Under the pieces are notes generated by a model. That model was not told the DNA's origin. It saw only the letters and a list, made by a program, of their open reading frames with translations, and did not search any database. A program made the translations under genes and the position numbers. 35,865 bases of DNA from assembly GCA_046733475.1 (NCBI GenBank), contig JBKPPF010000047.1:1-35865 (forward strand). Direction: 5' to 3'. The stretch comes from DATEOR01 sp046733475. GTDB taxonomy: Bacteria; Actinomycetota; Thermoleophilia; Gaiellales; Gaiellaceae. This document shows, piece by piece, positions 7,739-15,501 of the stretch (its first letter is position 1; every line of letters begins with the position of its first letter).

Positions 7739-8469
7739 GCGGGGCTGCGCTTCTCGAGGAAGGCGCGCAGTCCGTCCTGGCCCTCCGCGCTCGTGCGGCG
7801 CGCGGCCGCGATCTCGGCGGCCGCCTGTCCGTCCGGCCGGTCGCGCACGAGCTCCTTTGCCGTGCGTACCGCCTCGGGGCCGCCCGCGAGCAGGTGCCCG
7901 AGAATCGCGTCGACCCGCTCGTCGAGGTCGCCGTCCGTGACCTCGCTCACGAGCCCGATCCGAAGTGCGACGTCGGCCCCGAACCGCTCGCCGGTGAGGA
8001 AATAGCGGCGCGCGTGCGCGGCGATTCGCGGCAGGACGAAGGGGGAGATGACCGCGGGCACGATGCCGAGCCGTACCTCCGTGAAGCCGAAGATCGTCTC
8101 GGCGTCCGCGACGACGATGTCCGAGCATGCGACGAGCCCGCTGCCGCCCCCAAGCGCATAACCGTGCACGCGCGCAACGACCGGAGCGGGGCAGCGGTCG
8201 ATCGCCTCGCACATCGCGTAGAGTCGGAGGGCGTCGGCGACGTTCTCCTCGTAGTTCAGGTCGATGGAAGCGCGCTGCCACTCGACGTCGGCGCCGGCGC
8301 AGAACGCCTCGCCCTCTCCGGCCAGGACGACCGCCCGCGCGTCACTGACGTCGGCGAACGCTTCGGTCAGCTCGGCGATCAGGGCAGCGTCGAACGCGTT
8401 CCGCCGCTCGGGGCGGGCGAGCGTGACGCGGAGGACGGGTCCGTCCCTCTCCAGGCGAAGCGCGCTCAT
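7714..8469 (-). CDS. Enoyl-CoA hydratase/isomerase, methylglutaconyl-CoA hydratase (LiuC)-like
   Basis: 251-aa crotonase-fold enzyme. Oxyanion-hole segments are EAFCAGADVEWQ (residues about 57-68) and YALGGGSGLVACSD (about 105-118). The string FGFTEVRLGIVPAVISPFV followed by RRYFLTGERF is characteristic of LiuC-like hydratases in leucine breakdown. It heads a minus-strand transcript with the biotin carboxylase (25-nt overlap), pdxH and the DJ-1 gene. There is no clear Shine-Dalgarno; TAAGCT lies 8 nt upstream of the ATG, suggesting a leaderless message. Crotonases are hard to assign, so the substrate is inferred from neighbours. Confidence 0.88.
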   Translation of the reverse strand: MSALRLERDGPVLRVTLARPERRNAFDAALIAELTEAFADVSDARAVVLAGEGEAFCAGADVEWQRASIDLNYEENVADALRLYAMCEAIDRCPAPVVARVHGYALGGGSGLVACSDIVVADAETIFGFTEVRLGIVPAVISPFVLPRIAAHARRYFLTGERFGADVALRIGLVSEVTDGDLDERVDAILGHLLAGGPEAVRTAKELVRDRPDGQAAAEIAAARRTSAEGQDGLRAFLEKRSPAWRSERSS

Positions 8470-8477
8470 CGCACGGG

Positions 8478-8511
8478 AGCTTACGAGGTACCCGGTTTCG
8501 GCCTCTAGAGT
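8478..8511. promoter_or_regulatory. Divergent promoter pair, hydratase (minus) and DapA-like gene (plus)
   Basis: The 48-bp gap holds TAAGCT on the minus strand (8483-8478), 8 nt before the hydratase ATG, and TAGAGT on the plus strand (8506-8511), 6 nt before the lyase GTG. No convincing -35 elements. Both messages would start at or near the start codon. Confidence 0.4.
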
Positions 8512-8517
8512 TGGTGT

Positions 8518-9375
8518 GTGATCCACGGTGCCCTGGCAGCAGCGGTGACGCCTCTTCGCGACGGCGGCGCGAGCCTGGACGAGGAGGCGTTCGGGCCCGT
8601 TGCGGACTTCCTGGCCGCGGGCGGGCTCGACGGGATCCTCGCACTGGGGACGACGGGGGAGGGGATCCTGCTCACTGCCGAGGAGCGGCGCCGGGCCGCC
8701 GAGCTCTACCTGGAGGCCTGTCGAAGGCGGCTCGAGGTCGCCGTCCATTGCGGTGCCCAGACGACCGCGGAGACCGTCGCCCTCGCCGAGCACGCTGCCT
8801 CGGCCGGGGCCTCGGCGGTGGCGGTCATCCCGCCGCCGTACTTCCCGCTTTCCGAGGACTCGCTTTTCGAGCACTTCCGCGCCGCCGCGGACGCCTGCGC
8901 GCCAGTGCCGTTCTTCCTCTACGAATTCGAAGCCAGGAGCGGCTACGCGATCCCGCAGCCGGTGATCGAGCGTCTGCGCGAGGCCGCGCCGAACCTCGCC
9001 GGCCTGAAAGTCTCCGACACGCCGTTCGAGCGCGTGCAGCCCTACCTGCTCGAGGGGCTCGACATCTTCATCGGGTCGGAGCCGCTCCTCCCGCGCGGCC
9101 TGGCCGAGGGCGCGGCGGGAACCGTCTCGGGGCTCGCTGCGGCGTTCCCGGAGTACGTCGCCGGTCTCAACCGCGACCCGATCGCAGACGGCGCGGTCGA
9201 CATCGTTGCGGCGCTCCGCGACGCGTTGCAGCAATTTCAGTTCAACGCGGCGGTGAAGGCCGCGCTCGCGTGGCGCGGCTTGCCGGTCACGGGCGACGTG
9301 CGGGCGCCGCTGCTTCCCCTCGATCCCTCCGAGCGCGCGTCGCTCGAGGCGCGCCTCGAAGAGCTCACGGCCTAG
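8518..9375 (+). CDS. DapA/NAL-family lyase-synthase (dihydrodipicolinate synthase-like)
   Basis: 285-aa class I aldolase TIM barrel. GTTGE (44-48) binds the substrate carboxylate, Tyr135 lies in FFLYEF, and Lys164 in AGLKVSD is the Schiff-base lysine expected for condensation or cleavage of pyruvate adducts. Family members make dihydrodipicolinate or cleave sialic acid, KDG and similar acids. No lysine genes surround it and the post-Tyr135 sequence is not classical DapA, so the substrate is unknown. GTG 8518 is chosen because the family N-terminus starts there. It ends in CTAG shared with the convergent small gene. Confidence 0.85.
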   Translation: MIHGALAAAVTPLRDGGASLDEEAFGPVADFLAAGGLDGILALGTTGEGILLTAEERRRAAELYLEACRRRLEVAVHCGAQTTAETVALAEHAASAGASAVAVIPPPYFPLSEDSLFEHFRAAADACAPVPFFLYEFEARSGYAIPQPVIERLREAAPNLAGLKVSDTPFERVQPYLLEGLDIFIGSEPLLPRGLAEGAAGTVSGLAAAFPEYVAGLNRDPIADGAVDIVAALRDALQQFQFNAAVKAALAWRGLPVTGDVRAPLLPLDPSERASLEARLEELTA

Positions 9376-9698
9376 CCTCTGGGGTCGAGGTCGTCGGCCT
9401 CTTCGGCGGCCTCGCCGACCTTCTCGACGACGACGTAGCGCTCGCTTCGCTCCACGACGCTTTCGACGCTCGTGTCCTCGTGACCGGGAAGGACGAAGAA
9501 CCGCGTCGACGCTCGCCGAACGGTCTCGTACTCGTCGATCGAGATCGAAACCGCCTCTTTGCACTCCTCACGGCAGCATTCGCACAGGAACTCGGAGCGG
9601 CCCTCGATCTGGAAGGTTTGGTTGAGCTCGGCGATCCGCTCGTTGACCTCGCGGAAAAGCGATTCGTTCCGCCCCTGTCTCTCTGCGCGTGTCGTCAT
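9372..9698 (-). CDS. Small Cys-motif protein (C-x-CC-x3-C), unknown function
   Basis: 108 aa. It reads ESLFREVNERIAELNQ, then a cysteine cluster FLCECCREECKEAV (about 38-51), then IDEYETVRRASTRFFVLPGHE and a C-terminal strand RYVVVEKVGEAAE. The second half of the pattern recurs in the frameshifted gene at 16859, so it is a family with at least two copies here. The clustered cysteines suggest metal (zinc) binding or redox chemistry; this is inference. It is divergent from the ECF sigma gene (68-bp gap). ATG 9698 is preferred. The stop overlaps the DapA-like gene's in CTAG. Confidence 0.75.
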   Translation of the reverse strand: MTTRAERQGRNESLFREVNERIAELNQTFQIEGRSEFLCECCREECKEAVSISIDEYETVRRASTRFFVLPGHEDTSVESVVERSERYVVVEKVGEAAEEADDLDPRG

Positions 9699-9715
9699 GA
9701 CCCCATGAATGAATA

Positions 9716-9748
9716 AAACGCAGGCTAACACGCTTGAGAAGTGCGTTT
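9716..9748. promoter_or_regulatory. 7-bp inverted repeat in the sigma-factor divergent region
   Basis: AAACGCA (9716-9722) and TGCGTTT (9742-9748) are 19 nt apart, in the 68-bp gap between the Cys-motif gene and the ECF sigma gene. Candidate operator or hairpin; the ribosome binding site GGGAGG of the sigma gene follows at 9749-9754. Confidence 0.35.
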
Positions 9749-9766
9749 GGGAGGCATAAGGCACCC

Positions 9767-10747
9767 GTGGACGCAGATCGCTCCTTCGAGCGGATCTATC
9801 GTCGGCACCGGCGCGAGGTATACGGTTCGGTGCTTCGCGACGTGCGCGATCCCGACGAGGCGGAAGACGTGACGCAGGTTGCGTTCCTGAACGCTTTTCG
9901 GGCAATGCGACGCGGCGACACGCCTGAGAAGCCGCGCGCGTGGCTCCTCACCATCGCCCGCAACGTCGTGCGCCGCCGCGCCCGGCTTCGTGCCGAGCGG
10001 CCGCAGGAGGTCGAGCTCGACTCGGAGCTCCTGCTCACGCTGGACGAAGACGAGGGCTCGGCGTCGGCGGACATCCATGCGGCTCTCGTGCGGCTCACCG
10101 ACGCACAGCGAGAGGCGATCCTCCTCCGCGAGATCCAGGGGCGCTCCTACGCCGAGATCTCGTTCGAGCTCGGGTTGTCGCTTGCGGCCGTCGAGGCGCT
10201 GATCTTCCGGGCCCGCCGCGCGCTCGCGGAGGAGCTCGAGCTCATCGATCGCGTACCCGTCGTCCGCCCGCGCCGGCGCTACGGCTTCGTCGGACTTCCC
10301 GGCCTCGCGAAGGCGGCCTCGTTCGGCTTCTCATTCGGCCGGGTCGGGTTCGCCTGCCTCGTCGGCTGCGCGGTCCTGGGGACCGTGCCGGTCGGGGACG
10401 TTTCTGCCTCGGACGAGCCCGCCGCCGTGGCCCAGGCGCACACCCCGGCCGTCGTGGTGTCCCACGAGCTTCCCTCGGCGAACCCGGCTCACCCCGCCGC
10501 GCCGAAGGAGAAGAAGCGCAAGGACGGCTCGTCGGAGAACGGCAAGCCCGCGCATCATCAGGCACAGCCGGCCCACGAGGACAGCGAGGGCTCGCTCTTG
10601 CCCGTCGAGCTGCCGCCCGTGGAGCTGCCCACCGTGGAGCTGCCCCCCGTGGAGCTGACGGTTCCGCTCCCGTCCGTCGAGCTTCAGCCCCCGCCTCCGC
10701 TGCCGCAGGTGCCCGACCTGCCGCCGCCCCCGTCGCTTACATCCTGA
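9767..10747 (+). CDS. ECF sigma factor with C-terminal membrane segment and Pro-rich tail
   Basis: 326 aa. Region 2 spans about 5-75 (FERIYRRHRREVYG, then DPDEAEDVTQVAFLNAF), region 4 about 103-158 (LTDAQREAILLREIQGRSYAEI, then a helix-turn-helix ending IFRARRAL). That is a complete extracytoplasmic-function sigma factor. It continues through a hydrophobic segment at about 185-209 into a tail with a Lys-rich patch and repeated PVELP units (about 279-325). If membrane-inserted, the tail would lie outside the cell. GTG 9767 (GGGAGG 12 nt upstream) is chosen over TTG 9734 because homology begins there. No separate anti-sigma gene is adjacent; the divergent Cys protein is a possible partner. It overlaps the carboxylase end by 11 bp, convergent. 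Confidence 0.88.
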   Translation: MDADRSFERIYRRHRREVYGSVLRDVRDPDEAEDVTQVAFLNAFRAMRRGDTPEKPRAWLLTIARNVVRRRARLRAERPQEVELDSELLLTLDEDEGSASADIHAALVRLTDAQREAILLREIQGRSYAEISFELGLSLAAVEALIFRARRALAEELELIDRVPVVRPRRRYGFVGLPGLAKAASFGFSFGRVGFACLVGCAVLGTVPVGDVSASDEPAAVAQAHTPAVVVSHELPSANPAHPAAPKEKKRKDGSSENGKPAHHQAQPAHEDSEGSLLPVELPPVELPTVELPPVELTVPLPSVELQPPPPLPQVPDLPPPPSLTS

Positions 10748-12299
10748 AGACCCCGAACGTCGTCTCCGGGATGGGAGCGTTCAGGCTCGCGGCGATACCG
10801 AGCGCGAGCACGCGCCGGGTGTCGACGGGATCGATGATGCCGTCGTCCCAGAGCCGCGCGGTCGAGTAGTACGGATTGCCCTCCGCCTCGTATTTCGCAC
10901 GGATCTCGTCCGGATTGGAGCGGCCAACAGTGGAGAGCACCGACGCGGCCTGCTCCCCGCCCATCACGCTGATGCGGGCGTTCGGCCACATCCAGAGCTG
11001 TCGCGGTTCGTACGCTCGTCCGCACATCCCGTAGTTTCCCGCCCCGAAGGAGCCGCCGATGATGACCGTGAACTTCGGCACCCGCGCGCAGGCGACCGCG
11101 GTCACGAGCTTGGCGCCGTCCTTGGCGATGCCGCCGGCCTCGTACTCCTTGCCGACCATGAAGCCGGTGATGTTCTGGAGGAAGACGAGCGGGACTCGCC
11201 GCTTGCAGGCGAGCTCGACGAAGTGCGCCCCCTTCAGCGCGCTTTCGGAGAAGAGCACGCCGTTATTGGCAAGAATCCCGACCGGGAAGCCCTCGATGTG
11301 GCCGAAGCCGCAGACGAGGGTCTCGCCGTAGAGCGCCTTGAACTCGTGGAAGTCGCTGCCGTCGACGATGCGGGCGATGACCTCTCGGACGTCGTAGCCC
11401 TTCGCGTAGTCGGCGGGGACGATCCCGTAGAGGTCGGCCGGGTCGTGCAGCGGCTCGGCCGGCGCCTCGCGCTCCCACGGAGCCTCGGGCGGGCCCGGGC
11501 TCAGGTTCGCGACGATCTCGCGGACGAGCGCGAGCGCGTGCTCGTCCGAGACGGCGTAGTGATCGGCCACGCCGGAAGTTCGCGCATGGACATCGGCACC
11601 GCCGAGCTCCTCCGCGGTCACCTCCTCGCCCGTGGCCGCTTTCACGAGTGGCGGCCCGCCGAGAAAGATCGTGCCGGTGCCCTTGACGATCACGGTCTCG
11701 TCGCTCATGGCCGGGACGTAGGCGCCTCCGGCGGTGCAGGAGCCCATGACCGCCGCGATCTGGGGAATTCCCGCCGCGGACATCACCGCCTGGTTGAAGA
11801 AGATGCGGCCAAAGTGCTCCCGGTCCGGAAAGACCTCGTCCTGCATCGGCAGGAAAGCGCCGCCGGAATCCACCAGGTAGATGCACGGGAGGTCGTTCTG
11901 CCGCGCGACCTCCTGGGCGCGGAGGTGCTTCTTGACCGTGAGCGGGTAATAGGTGCCGCCCTTCACCGTCGCATCGTTGGCGACAATCACGCACTGTCGT
12001 CCCTCGACGACGCCGATCCCGGTGACCATCCCTGCCGCGGGCGCGTCGTCGTCGTAGAGGCCGTTCGCCGCGAGCGCGTTCAGCTCGAGGAACGCCGACT
12101 CGGGGTCGAGGAGCCGGTCGACCCGCTCGCGGGCGAGAAGCTTCCTGCGAGAACGGTGCTTCTCGACCGCGTCGTCGCCTCCGCCGCGCGCAGCCTCGGC
12201 CGTGCGCTCGCGAAGCTCCGAGACGAGCGCCTCCATGCGCTCCCGGTTCGCGGCGAACTCAGGGGCGCCCGGGTCGGCTCTCGTCTCGAGAATCGCCAC
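10737..12299 (-). CDS. mccB: Methylcrotonyl-CoA carboxylase beta (carboxyltransferase) subunit
   Basis: 520-aa carboxyltransferase that moves CO2 from carboxybiotin to 3-methylcrotonyl-CoA in leucine degradation. It carries the motifs typical of MCC beta rather than propionyl-CoA carboxylase: KGGTYYPLTVKKHLRAQE (about 115-132), YLVDSGGAFLPMQDEVFPDR, MGSCTAGGAYVPAMSDE, GGSFGAGNYGMCGRAYEPR and a C-terminal FGVFRM. The N-terminal and C-terminal crotonase halves are both complete. The GTG start shares one base with the stop of the 48-aa gene upstream (TAGTG). The biotin-bearing partner is probably the protein at 6131-7738, in a separate unit. Confidence 0.93.
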   Translation of the reverse strand: MAILETRADPGAPEFAANRERMEALVSELRERTAEAARGGGDDAVEKHRSRRKLLARERVDRLLDPESAFLELNALAANGLYDDDAPAAGMVTGIGVVEGRQCVIVANDATVKGGTYYPLTVKKHLRAQEVARQNDLPCIYLVDSGGAFLPMQDEVFPDREHFGRIFFNQAVMSAAGIPQIAAVMGSCTAGGAYVPAMSDETVIVKGTGTIFLGGPPLVKAATGEEVTAEELGGADVHARTSGVADHYAVSDEHALALVREIVANLSPGPPEAPWEREAPAEPLHDPADLYGIVPADYAKGYDVREVIARIVDGSDFHEFKALYGETLVCGFGHIEGFPVGILANNGVLFSESALKGAHFVELACKRRVPLVFLQNITGFMVGKEYEAGGIAKDGAKLVTAVACARVPKFTVIIGGSFGAGNYGMCGRAYEPRQLWMWPNARISVMGGEQAASVLSTVGRSNPDEIRAKYEAEGNPYYSTARLWDDGIIDPVDTRRVLALGIAASLNAPIPETTFGVFRM

Positions 12300-12445
12300 T
12301 AAGCGTCGGCGGAGGGCAGCTTGGCGAGGATCTCCTTGAGCCGGCGCAGCACGTCGGCTTCCTCGTGCCCGAAGTCGTCGAGATAGGAGTGCACGGCCGC
12401 GCGGACCAGGGTGAGTTCCTCTTCGGTGAGCTCGATTGTGTGCAT
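12299..12445 (-). CDS. 48-aa acidic/helical protein coupled to mccB
   Basis: Reads MHTIELTEEELTLVRAAVHS, continues YLDDFGHEEADVLRR and ends KELLAKLPSADA. The sequence is amphipathic, probably two helices, with no Cys or membrane segment. Its TAG overlaps the GTG of mccB by one base, so translation is likely coupled. TAGGCT lies 6 nt before the ATG (12452-12457), suggesting a leaderless transcript that starts the mccB unit. I know no function; regulation or stabilisation of the carboxylase would be speculation. Confidence 0.65.
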   Translation of the reverse strand: MHTIELTEEELTLVRAAVHSYLDDFGHEEADVLRRLKEILAKLPSADA

Positions 12446-12451
12446 GGCCCT

Positions 12452-12457
12452 AGCCTA
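12452..12457 (-). promoter_or_regulatory. -10 box TAGGCT, 6 nt before the 48-aa gene
   Basis: TAGGCT on the minus strand is followed by AGGGCC and the ATG at 12445. The AGGG is too close to act as a good ribosome binding site, so a leaderless start is possible. The -35 is unclear. Confidence 0.35.
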
Positions 12458-12565
12458 CGGCCGCACGCGGATTGACGAGAACTTTCGGACTCCGTATATC
12501 CTGCTCACGCCAGCGGTGTTGCCTCCCGTCACATCGGCTCCTGGGCCCGAACGTCGCCCGACTGC

Positions 12566-13666
12566 TCAGGGGCATGAGGAAGACGAGGCGAGCTGCCGGA
12601 GCCGGTCGTGGGGGAGCTCGTAGGCCGTCGCGCCACCCGCGCCGGTGAGCGTCTCCGCGGCGCAGAGTGCGTTCACGATCGCCTCTTCGGTGGCCTCGAC
12701 GACGGCGTCGAAGAGCGCGGTGATGTAGTTGTTCGCCAGCATCTGGACGGGGATGGTCAGCGGCGCATCGGCGTCGACGTCGGCCGACGGGAGACCGCGG
12801 TTCCCGGAGGCGAAGGCCAAAAAGAGGTCGCCGCTCGAGTGCTCGCCGACTCCGCCGACCCGCGCGACCCCGAGCCCTGCGCGCTGGGCGAGGCGCTCGC
12901 ACTGAATGGGGAGGAGGGCGGCGTCAGTGGCGACGATGGCGATGATGGAGCCCGCGCCCGGCGGCACTCGCCCGTAGGGATCGGGGACCTCCGTCACCGG
13001 GATCCCGTCGCCGACCGGGATCCCGTTCACGCGCAGGCGCTCCCGCCGTCCGTGGTTCGCCTGCACGAGCACGCCGACGACCGCCCCGCCGGCTCCCTCG
13101 ACCACCCGGGACGACGTGCCGATCCCGCCCTTGAACCCGTGGCAGATCATCCCGGTGCCGCCGCCGACGTTGCCCTCCGCGACGGCGCCGTCGGAGGCCG
13201 ATGCGAGCGCGGCCTCGACGTGCTCAGGGCGCACGTGCATCCCGTTGATGTCGTTGAGAAGGCCGTCCCAGGTCTCGCCGACGACGGGGAGGCTCCAGAA
13301 CTCCCGCTCGTCCGACCGCGAGGCGATCTCGGCTGAGATGAGCGCGTCGCGAACGACGCCGACCGAGTGCGTGTTCGTGAGGGCGATCGGCGAGCAGAGC
13401 ATCCCGGACTCGCGGATCCACTCGAGCCCGGTCAGCTCGCCGTTCCCGTTCAGGCGGTGCGCGCCGGCGAAGACGGGCTCGTACCACGGGCTCGCCTCGT
13501 GCGGCTGGATCACCGTCACGCCCGTGCGGACGTCGTCTCCCTCGATGAGGGTGCTGTGCCCGACCCGGACTCCAGGGACATCGGTGATCGCGTTCCGTTC
13601 GCCGGTCGCCAGCGTGCCGATGGCGATGCCGAGCTCCCGGGCCCGGGGTCGATCGTGAGCGTTCAG
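12566..13666 (-). CDS. P1 family (DmpA/BapA-type) self-processing aminopeptidase
   Basis: Ntn-hydrolase that cleaves itself into two chains; relatives release N-terminal D-, L- or beta-amino acids. The conserved N-terminus (ARELGIAIG, RNAITDVPGVRVGHSTLIEG) is present, then NGNGELTGLEW, NTHSVGVVRDAL and GGGTGMICHGFKGGIGTSS. Processing is expected at G239/S240 in PPGAGSIIAIVATDA, with S240 as nucleophile. The conserved N-terminus has no in-frame ATG, GTG or TTG; the first GTG (13519) would remove 49 conserved residues. A CTG at 13666 overlaps the cheR stop as CTGA with GGAG 8 nt before, so I extend the gene to it (366 aa). A base-calling error is the alternative. Confidence 0.8.
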   Translation of the reverse strand: MNAHDRPRARELGIAIGTLATGERNAITDVPGVRVGHSTLIEGDDVRTGVTVIQPHEASPWYEPVFAGAHRLNGNGELTGLEWIRESGMLCSPIALTNTHSVGVVRDALISAEIASRSDEREFWSLPVVGETWDGLLNDINGMHVRPEHVEAALASASDGAVAEGNVGGGTGMICHGFKGGIGTSSRVVEGAGGAVVGVLVQANHGRRERLRVNGIPVGDGIPVTEVPDPYGRVPPGAGSIIAIVATDAALLPIQCERLAQRAGLGVARVGGVGEHSSGDLFLAFASGNRGLPSADVDADAPLTIPVQMLANNYITALFDAVVEATEEAIVNALCAAETLTGAGGATAYELPHDRLRQLASSSSCP

Positions 13667-15501
13667 GCGGAGGTCTCCAGCGACTCGGCTGTCATGGTCA
13701 GGATCGCGCCGCGCGGTTCATTTCCGGCCCCGAGCAGCGGTGCGAACGAGACCGAGGCGATGATGGGCTTTCCGCGACGGTCGTGCGCAGGGACGGGGAG
13801 CGAGTCGATCTCCTGCCCGCCGAGCGCCGATCGCGCGGGTTCACGCAACTCGCCGACCGGTAGACCGATGTCGAGGTTGAGGAAGAACTGGCCCTCCGCC
13901 TCTTGGGCAGGCAGGCCCCAGATCTCGGCCGCGGCGCTGCTCCATGCGGTCACGACGAGATCGGGATCGAGAACGACCACGGCCTCGGGGATGCTCGTGA
14001 GGACGGACGAGAGGAAGGCGTTCGCGCTGACCGCCTCGTCCGTTCGGTCGCGGAGCTCGTCGTTCATCGTCAGAAGCTCCTCGTTCGTGGACTGGAGCTC
14101 CTCGTTCATCGTCTCGAGCTCCTCGTTCGTGGACTGGAGCTCCTCGTTCGTCGTCTCGAGCTCCTCGTTCGTGGACTGGAGCTCCTCGTTCGTCGTCTCG
14201 AGCTCCTCGACCGTCGACTGCAGCTCCTCGTAGGCGTTCTCGAGCTCCCTCTTGGCACCTTCGAGCTCGTTGTGGAGCGCTCGGGCGCCCGTGACGTCGT
14301 CGAACACGATGCTCACCCCGAACAGCTCGCCGCCCGTCGACTGGAGGGGGGTGAACTGGGCGTCGAGATGATGATCCGTTCCGTCGATCCTGAACTGGAA
14401 GTCGCGCTCGAAGAGGGGTCGGCGCTCGCTGATCGTCTGGTCGATCCGGGACCGGAGCTCGAGCGGTCGATACGAGACCTCGAGATCCTGCAGGGGACGG
14501 CCGACGTCCTTCGACGAAAGGCTGAAGAGAGCGCGCGCCTCGGTGTTGGCGAGCGCGAGGCGCCCTTCCGTGTCGATCACGAGCTGTGCCGAAGGGCCGC
14601 TTTCGAAGCTCGACTCGCGCAGCCTGCGGTTTTCCTCGGGAAGCGCGGTCGCCGGAGACAGCTCGCTCCCGCGGTACTCCGGCGCGATGCCGGGATTCCT
14701 CATGAAGACACGGTGCTTCAGGTCTACGGGCAGAAAGAGGCTCGTCCGGCCGTGGAGCGCCTCGGCCTTGCCGAGGAAGAGGAAGCCGCCGGGCCCGAGT
14801 CCGAAGTAGAAATTCGAGAGCACCGTGTGCTGCGCCTGCGCGCCGAAGTACATGAGCGTGTTGCGCGAGACGAGCAGGTCGACCTTCGAGATCGGCGGGT
14901 CGCTCAGAAGGTCGTTGCGGCCGAAGACGACGGAGCGGCGAATGTCGCCGCGCACGGTCGACCCGTTGTTGCCGTCTTCGAAGTACTCGGCCCGGAGGTT
15001 CTCCGCGACTGCATCGGTCGCCTTCGCGTCGTATCTCGCGAGCCTGGCCTTGGCAAGCGCATCGTCGTCGAGGTCGGTGGCGTAGATCTTGACTCGCTTC
15101 GCGTAGGCCTCCGCGCCGAGCGCCTCGGCGAAGAGCATGGCAATCGTGTACGCCTCTTCTCCCGTCGCACAGCCGGCCGACCACGCGCGGATTCTCTCGC
15201 CCTCGGGCTTGTGCTCGATGATCTTCGGAACGATCTGCTCGGCGACGTACTCCCAGGCGGCAGGGTCGCGAAAGAACCCTGTGACGTTGATCAGAATCGT
15301 GTCCAGGAGCTCGGCGAACTCCCGCGGTTCGGCTTCCAGGTAGCTGCGGTAGTCCTCATACGTGTCCACGCCTGCGGTCTGCATGCGCTTCTCGAAGCGG
15401 CGCATGAGGCTCGGGCGCTTGTACTGCGAATAGTCGAACCCCCTCGCCTCGTGGACGAAGTCGAGGAGCTCTTCGAAGCCGGGATCGAGCTCGGTGCTCA
15501 T
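13663..15501 (-). CDS. CheR-type methyltransferase with PAS domains and coiled coil
   Basis: 612 aa. Residues 1-270 are a CheR glutamate O-methyltransferase: helical N-domain, SAM motif RAWSAGCATGEEAYTIAML (105-123), and VSRNTLMYF where most CheR have CRNxLIYF. A PAS domain follows (about 303-415), then a coiled coil of ELQSTNEELETTNE units (about 417-500), then a second PAS domain (about 500-605). The ATG overlaps the cheB stop (ATGA). CheB/CheR-PAS proteins without classical chemotaxis genes occur in many soil bacteria and are thought to feed sensory signalling; no chemoreceptor, CheA or CheW gene is in this window. Confidence 0.9.
   Translation of the reverse strand: MSTELDPGFEELLDFVHEARGFDYSQYKRPSLMRRFEKRMQTAGVDTYEDYRSYLEAEPREFAELLDTILINVTGFFRDPAAWEYVAEQIVPKIIEHKPEGERIRAWSAGCATGEEAYTIAMLFAEALGAEAYAKRVKIYATDLDDDALAKARLARYDAKATDAVAENLRAEYFEDGNNGSTVRGDIRRSVVFGRNDLLSDPPISKVDLLVSRNTLMYFGAQAQHTVLSNFYFGLGPGGFLFLGKAEALHGRTSLFLPVDLKHRVFMRNPGIAPEYRGSELSPATALPEENRRLRESSFESGPSAQLVIDTEGRLALANTEARALFSLSSKDVGRPLQDLEVSYRPLELRSRIDQTISERRPLFERDFQFRIDGTDHHLDAQFTPLQSTGGELFGVSIVFDDVTGARALHNELEGAKRELENAYEELQSTVEELETTNEELQSTNEELETTNEELQSTNEELETMNEELQSTNEELLTMNDELRDRTDEAVSANAFLSSVLTSIPEAVVVLDPDLVVTAWSSAAAEIWGLPAQEAEGQFFLNLDIGLPVGELREPARSALGGQEIDSLPVPAHDRRGKPIIASVSFAPLLGAGNEPRGAILTMTAESLETSA
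14070..14230. repeat. 42-bp tandem repeats inside cheR
   Basis: Units of CTCCTCGTTCGTGGACTGGA followed by GCTCCTCGTTCGTCGTCTCGA-type sequence repeat about three and a half times with period 42 bp (14 codons, two heptads). They encode the coiled-coil linker between the two PAS domains. Near-identity at DNA level makes length changes by slippage plausible. Confidence 0.8.

Noticed and set aside
14070..14230. Possible CRISPR array (short regular repeats)
   Set aside because: Units are contiguous 42-bp tandem repeats in frame, without unique spacers, and encode heptads.
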